This document shows positions 9,274 to 19,137 of a stretch of DNA of 64,000 nucleotides, piece after piece; the first letter of the stretch is position 1, and every line of letters begins with the position of its first letter. A program made the position numbers and the translations under genes. Under the pieces are notes generated by a model. That model was not told the origin of the DNA. It saw only the letters and a program-made list of their open reading frames with translations, and made no database searches. The stretch is from an uncultured Clostridia bacterium (GTDB lineage Bacteria; Bacillota; Clostridia; Christensenellales; Aristaeellaceae): assembly GCA_946413245.1 (NCBI GenBank), contig CAMKJS010000001.1:1-64000 (forward strand), given 5' to 3'.

Positions 9274-10872
9274 TCAGACGAAACGGAAAACGTTCCAGGA
9301 GGCTTTCGGAAGCCTGGCGGTCAGGACGCCTTCATCCAGCGCGGCGCCTTTCAGGACGCGGGGCACGATGACATCCGGACGGCTGAAGGTGTTTGCTGCC
9401 TTCGGATCATCCGTACAGAGGACGGTATGCTCTGACAGCGTCAGGCCTTTAAAGCCGCACAGATCCACGGTCAGAACCTGCTCGTCCTCCAGCGCGGCAT
9501 TCAGCACGAACAGCGTCAGCGCGCCGGTTTCCGGATCCAGCGCAGCGGCAGCCTGCACGGTGGCGACGTTTTCAAACCCGCCGTACTGGTTCATATCGTC
9601 AATGGCGTATCCGGGAACGTCGTAGGTATCGCAGGTGACCCGGCAGGAGAGGGAGGTTTCCCCGGCAACGCGCAGCATATCCGCGAAGGGATAGAAGGAG
9701 GCGCCTTTCCACACATGCTCCCGGTCTGTGCGGCACAGGGAGTTCAGCCCGCCGGTGGCGCAGCCGATGCGGATCCGGTCCGCATGGCGCAGCAGCACCA
9801 GCAGAATGCCGGCTTCCGCCAGCGTACGCATCATCTCTCCGTCCGACGGCGGCATGCGCCGGGTGGACCAGTCATCCGGATCGTGACGGACATAGGTGCG
9901 GTTCGGATCCAGATTCAGGAAGGAAGCGGCGTTCTGGCGGCCGCCTTTTCCGAGATGCGCCTCGCCCCGGGGACGGAAGAAGGCGGCGTATTCATCCAGC
10001 GCCAGCATCATAGTCTTCTTTACCCGTAGTTTGGTGCGCAGATAATCGCACAGGGCGATCTCCGTGCGGATATACTCCTCATAGGCCTGATAGCCGGCCA
10101 GCAGCGCTCCGGGCAGATCCGGCGGCGCGGAATGGTAGTGGTGCAAGGAAATGTAGTCCACGGTCTCGTAGCACTCCGTCAGGGCCTGCAGATCCCAGTC
10201 AGGATAATGGTGCAGGAAAGGGGAGGAAGAAACGCAGGCCATGGTCTCGATCCGGGGATCCGCGAACTTCATGGCCTTGGAGGTTTCATGGGCCAGAATT
10301 CCGTAGCCCCGGGGATCCCGCTCATAGGAAGCGACCTGCCAGGGGCCGTCCATTTCGTTGCCCAGGCACCAGACGCGGACGTTATAGGGATCCGGATGCC
10401 CGTTTTTCTTCCGGAGATCCGACCACCAGGTGCCGCCCGGATGATTGGTGTATTCCACGCAGTCCACGGCATCCTGCAGGGTACCGGTGCCCAGGTTGAC
10501 CGTGTAGACCGGTTCGGCCCCAACCTTTTCCGCCCACTGCAGGTATTCGTCATGGCCGACTTCGTTGGTGATATACTGGAACCAGGCGAGGTCCAGGTGC
10601 GCTTTGCGCTGGGATACGGGGCCGATGGAATCCTTCCATTGCCACGCGGAAACGAAGTTGCCGCCCGGAAGCCGCACTGCCGGCAGGCCGGCCTCCCGCA
10701 GGGCGGCGATGAAATCCTGCCGCATGCCCTGGGCGTCGGCTGTGGGATGCTTCGGGTTGAACATGCTGCCGTTGACCATAGAGCCGATGGGCTCCAGGAA
10801 GGCGCCGAACAGCCGGGGAGAGATCTCACCGATCGTGTAATCCGGATGAAGGGTGATACGGGCCTGCTTCAT
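9274..10872 (-). CDS. Alpha-L-arabinofuranosidase, GH51
   Basis: ISPRLFGAFLEPIG...AVRLPGGNFVSAWQWKDSIGP...WCLGNEMDGPWQ, GH51 motifs. Confidence 0.92.
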   Translation of the reverse strand: MKQARITLHPDYTIGEISPRLFGAFLEPIGSMVNGSMFNPKHPTADAQGMRQDFIAALREAGLPAVRLPGGNFVSAWQWKDSIGPVSQRKAHLDLAWFQYITNEVGHDEYLQWAEKVGAEPVYTVNLGTGTLQDAVDCVEYTNHPGGTWWSDLRKKNGHPDPYNVRVWCLGNEMDGPWQVASYERDPRGYGILAHETSKAMKFADPRIETMACVSSSPFLHHYPDWDLQALTECYETVDYISLHHYHSAPPDLPGALLAGYQAYEEYIRTEIALCDYLRTKLRVKKTMMLALDEYAAFFRPRGEAHLGKGGRQNAASFLNLDPNRTYVRHDPDDWSTRRMPPSDGEMMRTLAEAGILLVLLRHADRIRIGCATGGLNSLCRTDREHVWKGASFYPFADMLRVAGETSLSCRVTCDTYDVPGYAIDDMNQYGGFENVATVQAAAALDPETGALTLFVLNAALEDEQVLTVDLCGFKGLTLSEHTVLCTDDPKAANTFSRPDVIVPRVLKGAALDEGVLTARLPKASWNVFRFV

Positions 10873-11086
10873 ACTCTTTCCTCACTTTCTTTTGCTCTTG
10901 TGATTGTATCCGGATTATACCATATGCCGGATGACAATTCCACAGGGAAAACGCCGGATGAAGAAACGGAGATAAAGACAACATATCCATGCAGCATGCA
11001 GGAAAAAAGCATTATCGGCAGAATTCATTCATTATGAAGAATCAGAGGGCTGAATTGGCCCGCAGCAGCATAAAAAAAGGAGTGCC

Positions 11087-13456
11087 ATGATGAAAGCGAC
11101 AGATTTGTGGTCCATTCGTCCCCAGGCGGATCCCAAGGCCGTGATCCGGGGAGAGTATTTCCGCGTGACCGTACTGACCGACCGGCTGCTGCGGCTGGAA
11201 TACGCGGCGGACGGAAAGTTCCGGGAAACCGCCACCCAGATGGCTTTGTGCCGGGAGTTCCCTGTGCCGGCGTTCACCTGCACGGAGACGGAAGAGCAGC
11301 TGACTGTGGAAACAGAATATGTCCGGCTTCGGTATGACCGGCAGCCTTTTTCCGCCACAGGGCTGTATGCCGAACCAAGAGGCGAAAACGCAGCACTCGG
11401 CGGCGCATGGCACTACGGCGACGCTCCGGCTACCCTTGGCGGAACGGCGCGGACGCTGGATGGGGCGGACGGAGCAATCCCGCTGGGAGAGGGGATCACG
11501 TCCTTCGGCGGATTCGCGGTGCTGGACGACAGCGCATCCATGGGCATGGATGAAACCGGGAAACTGCTCCCGGCCCGGCCCTGCGGCGAGGACCTGTACC
11601 TGTTTGCCTACGGACATGATTTCCGGGCGGCTGTGCGGGATTACCTGCGCCTGTCCGGCAAGGTGCCGGCGGTACCCCGCTTTGCCCTGGGAAACTGGTG
11701 GAGCCGCTACTATCCCTATACCCAGGAAGCGTACAAGGCGCTGATGCAGCGCTTTCAGCAGGAGGAGATCCCCCTGGCTGTTTCCGTGCTGGATATGGAC
11801 TGGCACGTGACGAAGATCGATCCCCAATACGGCACCGGCTGGACAGGATACACCTGGAACCGGGAGCTGTTTCCGGAACCGGAGAAGCTGCTGGGCTGGC
11901 TGCACGAGCAAGGTCTGCGGGTGACGATGAACGAGCATCCGGCGGACGGCGTCCGTCCGTGCGAGGAGCTTTACCCTCAGATGGCTGAGGCAATGGGCGT
12001 GGATCCGGCCTCCGGAGAAACGCTTTCCTTTGACGCCTCGAGCGGGAATTATATAAAGGCGCTGGAGGAGGCGGTACTGGCTTCGCTGGAAAAAAACGGG
12101 GCGGACTTCTGGTGGATCGACTGGCAGCAGCAGGGAGGGACGACCGATCCCGGCATGGATCCCCTGTTCGTGCTGAATCATACCCGGTATCTGCACGCTC
12201 TGAAAACAGGCCATCCAGCCCTGATCCTGAGCCGCTTCGGCGGGCCGGGCAGCCACCGCTATCCCATCGGTTTCAGCGGAGACACCTGTATCACCTGGAA
12301 ATCTCTGGATTTCCAGCCCTGGTTCACCGCGACGGCCGCCAACATCGGCTACGGCTGGTGGAGCCACGACATCGGCGGACATATGCGCGGCGCGGCTGAC
12401 GCGGAGCTGACCACGCGCTGGGTGCAGTTCGGCGTATTTTCACCCATTATGCGGCTGCATTCCTCCAACAATCCCTTTATGAACAAGGAGCCCTGGACCT
12501 TCCCGGCGGAGAAGGCAGAGGTTATGAAACGCTTCCTGCGCCTGCGCCACCGGCTGCTGCCCTGGCTGTATACGCAGAACGTGAAATGCAGCGAGGAAGG
12601 AAGCATGCTGCTGCGGCCTCTGTACTTTGATTATCAGGGAGACTGGAGTCTGTATTTCAGACGCAGGAACCAGTATCTGCTGGGGGACTGCCTGACGGTA
12701 TGTCCCGTAACCCGGCCCATGGACCGGGAGACGCTGCTGGGAGAGACGGAAGTCTGGCTGCCGGAAGGAATCTGGACGGATTTCTTCACAGGCCTGCGGT
12801 ACGAAGGCGGCAGGCAGCTGAAGATGTACCGGCCGCTGGATACGATCCCGGTGCTGGTCCGGGAAGGCGGTATCCTGCCCCTGGATGCTGCGGAACGGCC
12901 GAAGAGCGGCGCGGAGCTGCCGGAAGAGATCCTGCTGCGCCTGTATCCCGGTGCCGGCGGAGAAACAGAAATCATCGAGGACAACGGCAAACTGCCGGAT
13001 GATCCGGAGTATCGCCGGGCGGTGACCCGGATCCGGATGGCCCGTGGCAGGGGACTGACAGTGGAAATCCTGCCGCCGGAGGGAGACGCCTCCCTGCTGC
13101 CGGCAAACCGGAGATATGCGGTGGAGCTGAACGGGATTGCCGACCGGGCGCCGGACGCCGCCGATTGCGGATATTGCGCCGTGTATGATAGGGAACGCCG
13201 CGCGCTTCGCCTTGCGACGGAGGCGGCTTCCTGCTGCCTGCGCTGGGAGAACTTCCCGGAGCCGCCGGCACCTGATTTCGCCGGCAGGTTGCAGGAACTG
13301 CTGCAGCGCGCGCAGATCGCCTATGACCTGAAAAACGAAATTCTTCAGGCGGCCCGGAGTAATCCGGATCCCGTACACTTCCTTGCCGCTCTGCACATGA
13401 TGCAGGTGCCGGATTCCCTGACCGGGGCCATGCTGGAGCTGCTGTCCGCCCGCTGA
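11087..13456 (+). CDS. GH31 family glycoside hydrolase (alpha-glucosidase/xylosidase-like)
   Basis: SVLDMDWHVTKID, WWIDWQQ nucleophile region, GYGWWSHDIGGHM. Confidence 0.9.
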   Translation: MMKATDLWSIRPQADPKAVIRGEYFRVTVLTDRLLRLEYAADGKFRETATQMALCREFPVPAFTCTETEEQLTVETEYVRLRYDRQPFSATGLYAEPRGENAALGGAWHYGDAPATLGGTARTLDGADGAIPLGEGITSFGGFAVLDDSASMGMDETGKLLPARPCGEDLYLFAYGHDFRAAVRDYLRLSGKVPAVPRFALGNWWSRYYPYTQEAYKALMQRFQQEEIPLAVSVLDMDWHVTKIDPQYGTGWTGYTWNRELFPEPEKLLGWLHEQGLRVTMNEHPADGVRPCEELYPQMAEAMGVDPASGETLSFDASSGNYIKALEEAVLASLEKNGADFWWIDWQQQGGTTDPGMDPLFVLNHTRYLHALKTGHPALILSRFGGPGSHRYPIGFSGDTCITWKSLDFQPWFTATAANIGYGWWSHDIGGHMRGAADAELTTRWVQFGVFSPIMRLHSSNNPFMNKEPWTFPAEKAEVMKRFLRLRHRLLPWLYTQNVKCSEEGSMLLRPLYFDYQGDWSLYFRRRNQYLLGDCLTVCPVTRPMDRETLLGETEVWLPEGIWTDFFTGLRYEGGRQLKMYRPLDTIPVLVREGGILPLDAAERPKSGAELPEEILLRLYPGAGGETEIIEDNGKLPDDPEYRRAVTRIRMARGRGLTVEILPPEGDASLLPANRRYAVELNGIADRAPDAADCGYCAVYDRERRALRLATEAASCCLRWENFPEPPAPDFAGRLQELLQRAQIAYDLKNEILQAARSNPDPVHFLAALHMMQVPDSLTGAMLELLSAR

Positions 13457-13472
13457 GGAGGAAAGAGATATA

Positions 13473-14432
13473 ATGGATACGTATCTGGGACTGGATTATG
13501 GCGGAACAAAGCTGCTCATCGGTGAGGTGGACAGCCAGGGCCAGGTGCTGCAGAGCAAACGCTATGATACCGGAACGCTTACACAGAATGAGGCGGTGGA
13601 ACTTCTGAAAACGTCCCTTCGTGATTATCTGCATACCATGGGTGTTCAGGGAGAACTGAAGGGAGCAGGGATCGGCATTGTCGGCGTGACAGATCATCAG
13701 AACGGCAGATGGATCTCCATCAGTCATGAAGTGACGGGACCGGCGATTCCACTGGCGCGGATCATCGAAGACGAGACGGGCGTACCGGCTGCCGTCGACA
13801 ACGACGTGCGCAGCGCAACGACAGGGGAACTCCTGTGGGGACACGGGCGCGGCGTAGAGAATTTTATTTACATCAACGTGGGCACAGGTGTCGCCGCGGG
13901 CTTTGTGACCGGAGGACAGGTGCTGCGCGGCGCGAACAACAATGCCGGCGAGGTAGGGCATATGTGCGTCAGCCTGGGCGACGAGACACCCTGCGTCTGC
14001 GGACGGAAGGGATGTGTGGAGACCATCGTCTCCGGTACTGGTTTTACGACGCAGTATCTCCGGCTGCGTGAACAGGTTCCTGATACGCGGCTGGAATTGA
14101 ATGCCCGGGGACGGGTGGACGCGGATAAGCTGTTCCGGTTGGCGGACGCCGGGGACGCGCTGGCGAAGCGGATCGCGGAATACGGCATGGATGTGCTTGC
14201 TGCGCTGATCATGAATCTTGTGCGTGTGACAGATCCGGAGTTGATTATCCTGGGAGGCGGCGTGGTCAGCGACGGCTGGGTGCTGGAGAGACTGCGGCCC
14301 AGGATGAACGCGGCCACAATGCGCGGTGTCAGCAAAGGGATCGTGCTGTCAGCGTTCAATGCGTATGAAACAGGGGTGATCGGCGCCGCGGCGACGGGCA
14401 TGCAGCTGGCAAAGGAGCGTGCGGAGAAATGA
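13473..14432 (+). CDS. ROK family sugar kinase/regulator-like protein
   Basis: MDTYLGLDYGGTKLLIGEVD (DxGGT); CVCGRKGCVET ROK zinc motif. Confidence 0.9.
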   Translation: MDTYLGLDYGGTKLLIGEVDSQGQVLQSKRYDTGTLTQNEAVELLKTSLRDYLHTMGVQGELKGAGIGIVGVTDHQNGRWISISHEVTGPAIPLARIIEDETGVPAAVDNDVRSATTGELLWGHGRGVENFIYINVGTGVAAGFVTGGQVLRGANNNAGEVGHMCVSLGDETPCVCGRKGCVETIVSGTGFTTQYLRLREQVPDTRLELNARGRVDADKLFRLADAGDALAKRIAEYGMDVLAALIMNLVRVTDPELIILGGGVVSDGWVLERLRPRMNAATMRGVSKGIVLSAFNAYETGVIGAAATGMQLAKERAEK

Positions 14433-16786
14433 GAGAACCGGAATGGCAGAAGGAAGTTGAACAAAGCCTGTATCTGCAGGAGCTTCTGCCTCTGCACCCT
14501 GAAAAATCCCTGGAACAGGAGCTGCTGCGGAAGGAACCGCTGCGGTCGCTGCCGCTTCAGAGCGTTCCCGTTTCAGGTGAGGAAAGCCCGGGTGAGATCG
14601 CGGCGCGGGGAAACGGATTCGTGCTGCGGTTCCCCCTGCGGCAGGAGCGATGGCCGGAGAAAGCGCCGCAGGACGGCGACTATACAAACTTCGGGCAGGC
14701 GGACGCTTGTTTCCGCGATGACGCGGAAACATGGCGGGGATACAACCGCCTGTGTTTCCGTGTGCGCCCGGAATTCAACGGGGCATCTGTGGTGACGATT
14801 AACGTGGGTATTTCATGCCGACAGGCTGACGCGTACGGACGGGAAGGGGAAACGACCTTCAATCTTCGTAATCATGAATGGAACGAATGCTGCTGGGAAT
14901 TTCCGGAACTGACAGCATCCGGCGTGTACGGCATCCGTTTTTACGTGCTCCTGTGCGGACGGAACACCGGTATGGCAGAGTATGCGGAGCTGCAGTTCAA
15001 GGATGTGCGGCTGGAGGAAATTGCCGAGCCGGAATCTTATGAGGGATGGCAGTGCCATGGGCTGGCGCTGCCGCTGGCCGGCTATTTTCCCAAAGGAAAA
15101 AAGATCGCTGTCGCGCCTGACCGCGGGGAACAGACGTTCAGCCTTTTGGACACGCGGGGAATTGTCGTGTATACCGGAGAGGCAAAAAAGATTGAGAATG
15201 AAAAGGGACAATTCTGCCAATTGGATTTTTCGCCGGTTATCGCTGCCGGGACTTATCGGCTCGTCTATGGCGGGCTGGAGACGGAGGTCGCGATCCGGAA
15301 AGACCTGGCGGCGGAGAGCCTCTGGAAGACGCTGAATTTCGTGTACGGCGAGCGGTGCGGGTACGGCGTCCCGGGCGGGCATTGCGCATGCCATCTGGAT
15401 ACCGTAGCGAAACATAACGGACGTGAGATCAGCTACGCGGGCGGATGGCATGACGCGGGAGATGTGTCGCAGCAGACTCTGCAGACCGGCGAGATGGTAC
15501 AGGCATTGATGCAGGCAGCGGATGCCGCGGAAAGGGCAAAGGAACCCGCACTGGCGGCACGTCTGCGGGTGGAGGCAGCATGGGGGCTGGACTTCGTGCT
15601 GCGTACCCGCTTTGGGGACGGGTACCGCGCAACCAGCGCAGGCGCGACCCGCTGGACGGACAATCAGCACGGAACCATGGACGACATTTCGGTGCGCGTG
15701 CACGATCAGCCCTTTGAGAATCTGCTGCTGTCTGGTATAGAGGCCTTCAGCGCGGAAGCGCTGCAGGACCATATGCGTGCGCTGAGCGAGGGAGCACTGG
15801 AAGCCGCCGAAGAAGACTTTGCCTTTGGGCTGAACGCCTACCGGGAACGCGGCATATGCAGGCCCTCCATGTATGAACACAGCTACTCTTCCGGTGCATC
15901 TCTCTATGACGCGGTGATCGTATGGGCGGCAGCGCAGCTGTATCGTGTGACAGGGAAAACCGAATATCTGCCGCCGCTGCGGGAATACGGCGATCGCCTG
16001 CTGCGGTGCCAGGAGCATGACGGAGCCTTGCCGGGGGCTTTCTATCGGGATGAGGAGCACAGTATGCTGATGCATTTCAACCATCAGTGCCGTGAACACC
16101 TTTTTGCGGAAGCACTGACAAATGCCCTGCGGGCGGATCGGAAGCTGCCAAACCGGCAGGCGTACGAAGAAGCGCTGGAACTTTACGCACGCTATCTCAA
16201 GGCTCTGGCGCCTTACGCGGCGCCTTACGGTATGCTGCCCGCGGGGGTTTATCAGCCGGGCGAGGAGGAAAACCGGGAGGCTTTTGAGTTGTCCCATCTG
16301 CTGGTTGATTATGAGCAGGAGAAAGTGCACTACCGCGCACAGCTCGCACACGGTATTTCCCTGGAGGATGGCCAGGTGGTGCGCCTGTTCCCGGTATGGT
16401 TTTCCTTCCGGGGCAACAATACGGTGCTGCTGTCCCAGGGACGTGCGGCGGCAGCTGCGGGGCTTTATCTCGGTGACCGCGAATTGCTGGACATCGCGCA
16501 GGAGCAGTGTTATTGGGTCTGGGGGAAGAATCCGTTCCGGCAAAGCCTGCAGTACGGCATGGGATCGCGGTATCCCTCCCAGTACGCAGTGTTTCCCGGC
16601 GAACTCACGGGATCCGTGCCTGTCGGCGTGGAAACGCGTGGCGACGCGGACGAACCATTCTGGCCTCAGGCAAACAACGCGACGTACAAGGAAGTATGGA
16701 TCGCCGCCGCGGCGCGCTGGATAAGCCTGCTGGCGGCAGTCATGGACGATCAGGCAGCGGTAACAGATTCGGTACGGAAGGTATAG
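14429..16786 (+). CDS. GH9 family glycoside hydrolase, no signal peptide
   Basis: CelD_N-like Ig region then SYAGGWHDAGDVSQQT; C-terminal NNATYKEVWIAAAARW; N-terminus MREPEWQKEVEQ is not a signal peptide. Confidence 0.85.
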   Translation: MREPEWQKEVEQSLYLQELLPLHPEKSLEQELLRKEPLRSLPLQSVPVSGEESPGEIAARGNGFVLRFPLRQERWPEKAPQDGDYTNFGQADACFRDDAETWRGYNRLCFRVRPEFNGASVVTINVGISCRQADAYGREGETTFNLRNHEWNECCWEFPELTASGVYGIRFYVLLCGRNTGMAEYAELQFKDVRLEEIAEPESYEGWQCHGLALPLAGYFPKGKKIAVAPDRGEQTFSLLDTRGIVVYTGEAKKIENEKGQFCQLDFSPVIAAGTYRLVYGGLETEVAIRKDLAAESLWKTLNFVYGERCGYGVPGGHCACHLDTVAKHNGREISYAGGWHDAGDVSQQTLQTGEMVQALMQAADAAERAKEPALAARLRVEAAWGLDFVLRTRFGDGYRATSAGATRWTDNQHGTMDDISVRVHDQPFENLLLSGIEAFSAEALQDHMRALSEGALEAAEEDFAFGLNAYRERGICRPSMYEHSYSSGASLYDAVIVWAAAQLYRVTGKTEYLPPLREYGDRLLRCQEHDGALPGAFYRDEEHSMLMHFNHQCREHLFAEALTNALRADRKLPNRQAYEEALELYARYLKALAPYAAPYGMLPAGVYQPGEEENREAFELSHLLVDYEQEKVHYRAQLAHGISLEDGQVVRLFPVWFSFRGNNTVLLSQGRAAAAAGLYLGDRELLDIAQEQCYWVWGKNPFRQSLQYGMGSRYPSQYAVFPGELTGSVPVGVETRGDADEPFWPQANNATYKEVWIAAAARWISLLAAVMDDQAAVTDSVRKV

Positions 16787-16800
16787 GGGGGGAAAAACAC

Positions 16801-17535
16801 ATGAATATTCTGATTGCGCCTTCGGAAGATGCGTTTTATCAGCTGGCAGCCATGCGCATCGCGTGGCAGATCATCGACCGGCCAAACGCGGTCATCGGTT
16901 TTGCCACCGGGAGAACCACGACGGGAATCCACGCCGCGCTGGCGGAAATATGGAAGCAATATCGCTTCGATACGTCCCGCATTACGGTGTTTGGAATGGA
17001 TGAGGTGACAGGCGTTCCGCGGACGTACGCGGGCAGCTGTTATGACATGCTGCTTCGCCAGGTGGTGGAGCCGCTGGAGATTCCCATGCGGAATTATCTG
17101 ATGCCGCTCACCGTGCCGGAAAATATGCAGGCGGAGTGCGCCCGCTTTAATGAAGCGATTGCGCAGCGCGGCGGGATCGATTTTCAGGAGCTTGGCATCG
17201 GTGAGAACGGGCATATGGGCTTTAATCAGCCGGGAACACCGCTGGATGCCCGCACGCATCCGGGAGAGATGGACGAACGCCTGAACCGCCGTATTCACGA
17301 TGAGACCGGGATTCCGGACAGCGTGCATCTGGGCGGTATCACGCTGGGCATATACGAGATCATGCAGGCGAGGCATATCATGCTCTGCGCCAACGGAAAA
17401 AACAAGGCGGACATCATAGAGGAGGCACTCTTCGGACCGGTGACGGACCGCGTGCCCACTTCGATCCTGCAGCTGCATCCGTCCGTGGACGTGATCCTGG
17501 ATCCGGCGGCGGGCGAAAAGGTGAAAAAACGCTAA
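16801..17535 (+). CDS. nagB: Glucosamine-6-phosphate deaminase
   Basis: GFATGRTT, DEVTG, GIGENGHMGFNQPG motifs. Confidence 0.9.
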   Translation: MNILIAPSEDAFYQLAAMRIAWQIIDRPNAVIGFATGRTTTGIHAALAEIWKQYRFDTSRITVFGMDEVTGVPRTYAGSCYDMLLRQVVEPLEIPMRNYLMPLTVPENMQAECARFNEAIAQRGGIDFQELGIGENGHMGFNQPGTPLDARTHPGEMDERLNRRIHDETGIPDSVHLGGITLGIYEIMQARHIMLCANGKNKADIIEEALFGPVTDRVPTSILQLHPSVDVILDPAAGEKVKKR

Positions 17536-17539
17536 AAAG

Positions 17540-17571
17540 ATCTCCGGCGGCCCGCAAAGGCCACCGGAGAT
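17540..17571. terminator. Bidirectional terminator between nagB and uxaA
   Basis: ATCTCCGGCGGCC-CGCAAA-GGCCACCGGAGAT hairpin between convergent stops. Confidence 0.75.
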
Positions 17572-17598
17572 GTTCTTTGTACATTTTTCCCGGGTTCT

Positions 17599-19080
17599 TT
17601 ACAGCGTGACGCCCTGCTTGAAGACCGCCAGATCGTGGAAGCCGTTTTCCTCGTTCCGGGCCGGCGCGCCGGAAGCTGTTTTCAGCACCGTCTCCATCAG
17701 CTCCGCGCCGAGCTCTTCCAGCGTCCGGTTTTCCAGCAGCCTGCCTGCGTCGAAATCGATCCAGTTCTTTTTCTTCTGCGCCAGGGGCGTATTGGAAGCG
17801 ATCTTCAGCGTGGGCACCGGGCATCCGAAGGGCGTTCCCCGCCCTGTGGAAAACAGCACCATCTGCGCGCCGGATACCGCCAGCGCCGTAGAGGCTACCA
17901 GATCGTTTCCCGGGGCGGACAGCAGGTTCAGCCCCGGCGCCGTGACCTTTTCGGCATAGGCCAGCACACCTTTTACCGGGGAGGATCCGCTCTTCTGGGT
18001 GCAGCCCAGCGCTTTATCCTCCAGGGTGGTAATCCCGCCGGCCTTGTTGCCGGGGGAGGGGTTTTCGTACACGGGCATGTGATAGGATTCAAAGTACCCT
18101 TTGAAATCGTTGATCAGCCGGACTGTCTTCCGGAACAGCTCCTCCGTGCCGCACCGGTTCATCAGGATCGTTTCCGCCCCGAACATTTCCGGCACTTCCG
18201 TCAGAATCGTCGTGCCGCCCATACCCGTCAGCAGATCGCTGAAAACGCCGATCGTCGGGTTTGCGGTAATTCCGCTGAGCCCGTCCGATCCGCCGCACTT
18301 CAGCCCGACCACCAGCTGATCCGCGCCGCAGTCTTCCCGGCGGTCCCTGCGCATCCGCTCCGCCAGTTCCTCCAGCAGCTTCATGCCGGCCTCGAGTTCG
18401 TCCTCCGCCTCCTGACAGACCAGGAACCGGACCCGGCTCTCATCGTAATCTCCCATCCAGGGCTTAATCTGATCGATGCCGCTGTTCTCGCACCCCAGCC
18501 CCAGCAGCAGTACGCCGCCGGCATTCGGATGGGTGGCCAGATCGGCGAGCACCTTCCGGGTATTGTCCTGATCGTCCCCCAGCTGGCTGCAGCCGTAGGG
18601 ATGAGGGAAGGCGTAAACCCCTTCCACGCTGCCGCCGGCCAGCTTCTGCCCGCGTTGGGCCAGAGCTTTGGCTACGTCGTTCACGCAGCCGACGGTCGGC
18701 AGGATCCACAGCTCGTTCCGGATGCCGGGCCGGGTCTTCTCCCGGGGATATCCCCGGAAGGTTACCGTTTCCGTTTTCCGGATCTCCGGATTCGCCGGGT
18801 GCCATTCATATTCCTGTTCGCCCTTCAGCAGCGTGTGCAGGTTATTGGTATGAATATGCGCTCCGGCCGGGATGTCTTCCGTGGCCTCCCCGATAGGGAA
18901 GCCGTATTTGATCACCGCTTCTCCCTTCCGGATGTCCCGTAGGGCGGCTTTGTGCCCCATGGGGATATCTTCCTTCAGGGTAACCGTGCCGGCACCGTAG
19001 GATACGGTTTCTCCGGCTTTCAGCGGCTTGAGGGCCACCGCCACCATATCCTGCGATGAAATCCGAACCATTTCGTTCAT
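17599..19080 (-). CDS. uxaA: Altronate dehydratase (UxaA family)
   Basis: SAF-like N-terminus plus GYPREKTRPGIRNELWILPTVGCVN and GLKCGGSDGLSGITANP. Confidence 0.92.
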   Translation of the reverse strand: MNEMVRISSQDMVAVALKPLKAGETVSYGAGTVTLKEDIPMGHKAALRDIRKGEAVIKYGFPIGEATEDIPAGAHIHTNNLHTLLKGEQEYEWHPANPEIRKTETVTFRGYPREKTRPGIRNELWILPTVGCVNDVAKALAQRGQKLAGGSVEGVYAFPHPYGCSQLGDDQDNTRKVLADLATHPNAGGVLLLGLGCENSGIDQIKPWMGDYDESRVRFLVCQEAEDELEAGMKLLEELAERMRRDRREDCGADQLVVGLKCGGSDGLSGITANPTIGVFSDLLTGMGGTTILTEVPEMFGAETILMNRCGTEELFRKTVRLINDFKGYFESYHMPVYENPSPGNKAGGITTLEDKALGCTQKSGSSPVKGVLAYAEKVTAPGLNLLSAPGNDLVASTALAVSGAQMVLFSTGRGTPFGCPVPTLKIASNTPLAQKKKNWIDFDAGRLLENRTLEELGAELMETVLKTASGAPARNEENGFHDLAVFKQGVTL

Positions 19081-19137
19081 ATGCCTGTTCTCCATTTCAA
19101 ATCCGGTATTCGTTCATGTCCGCATCCTGGATTTCCG

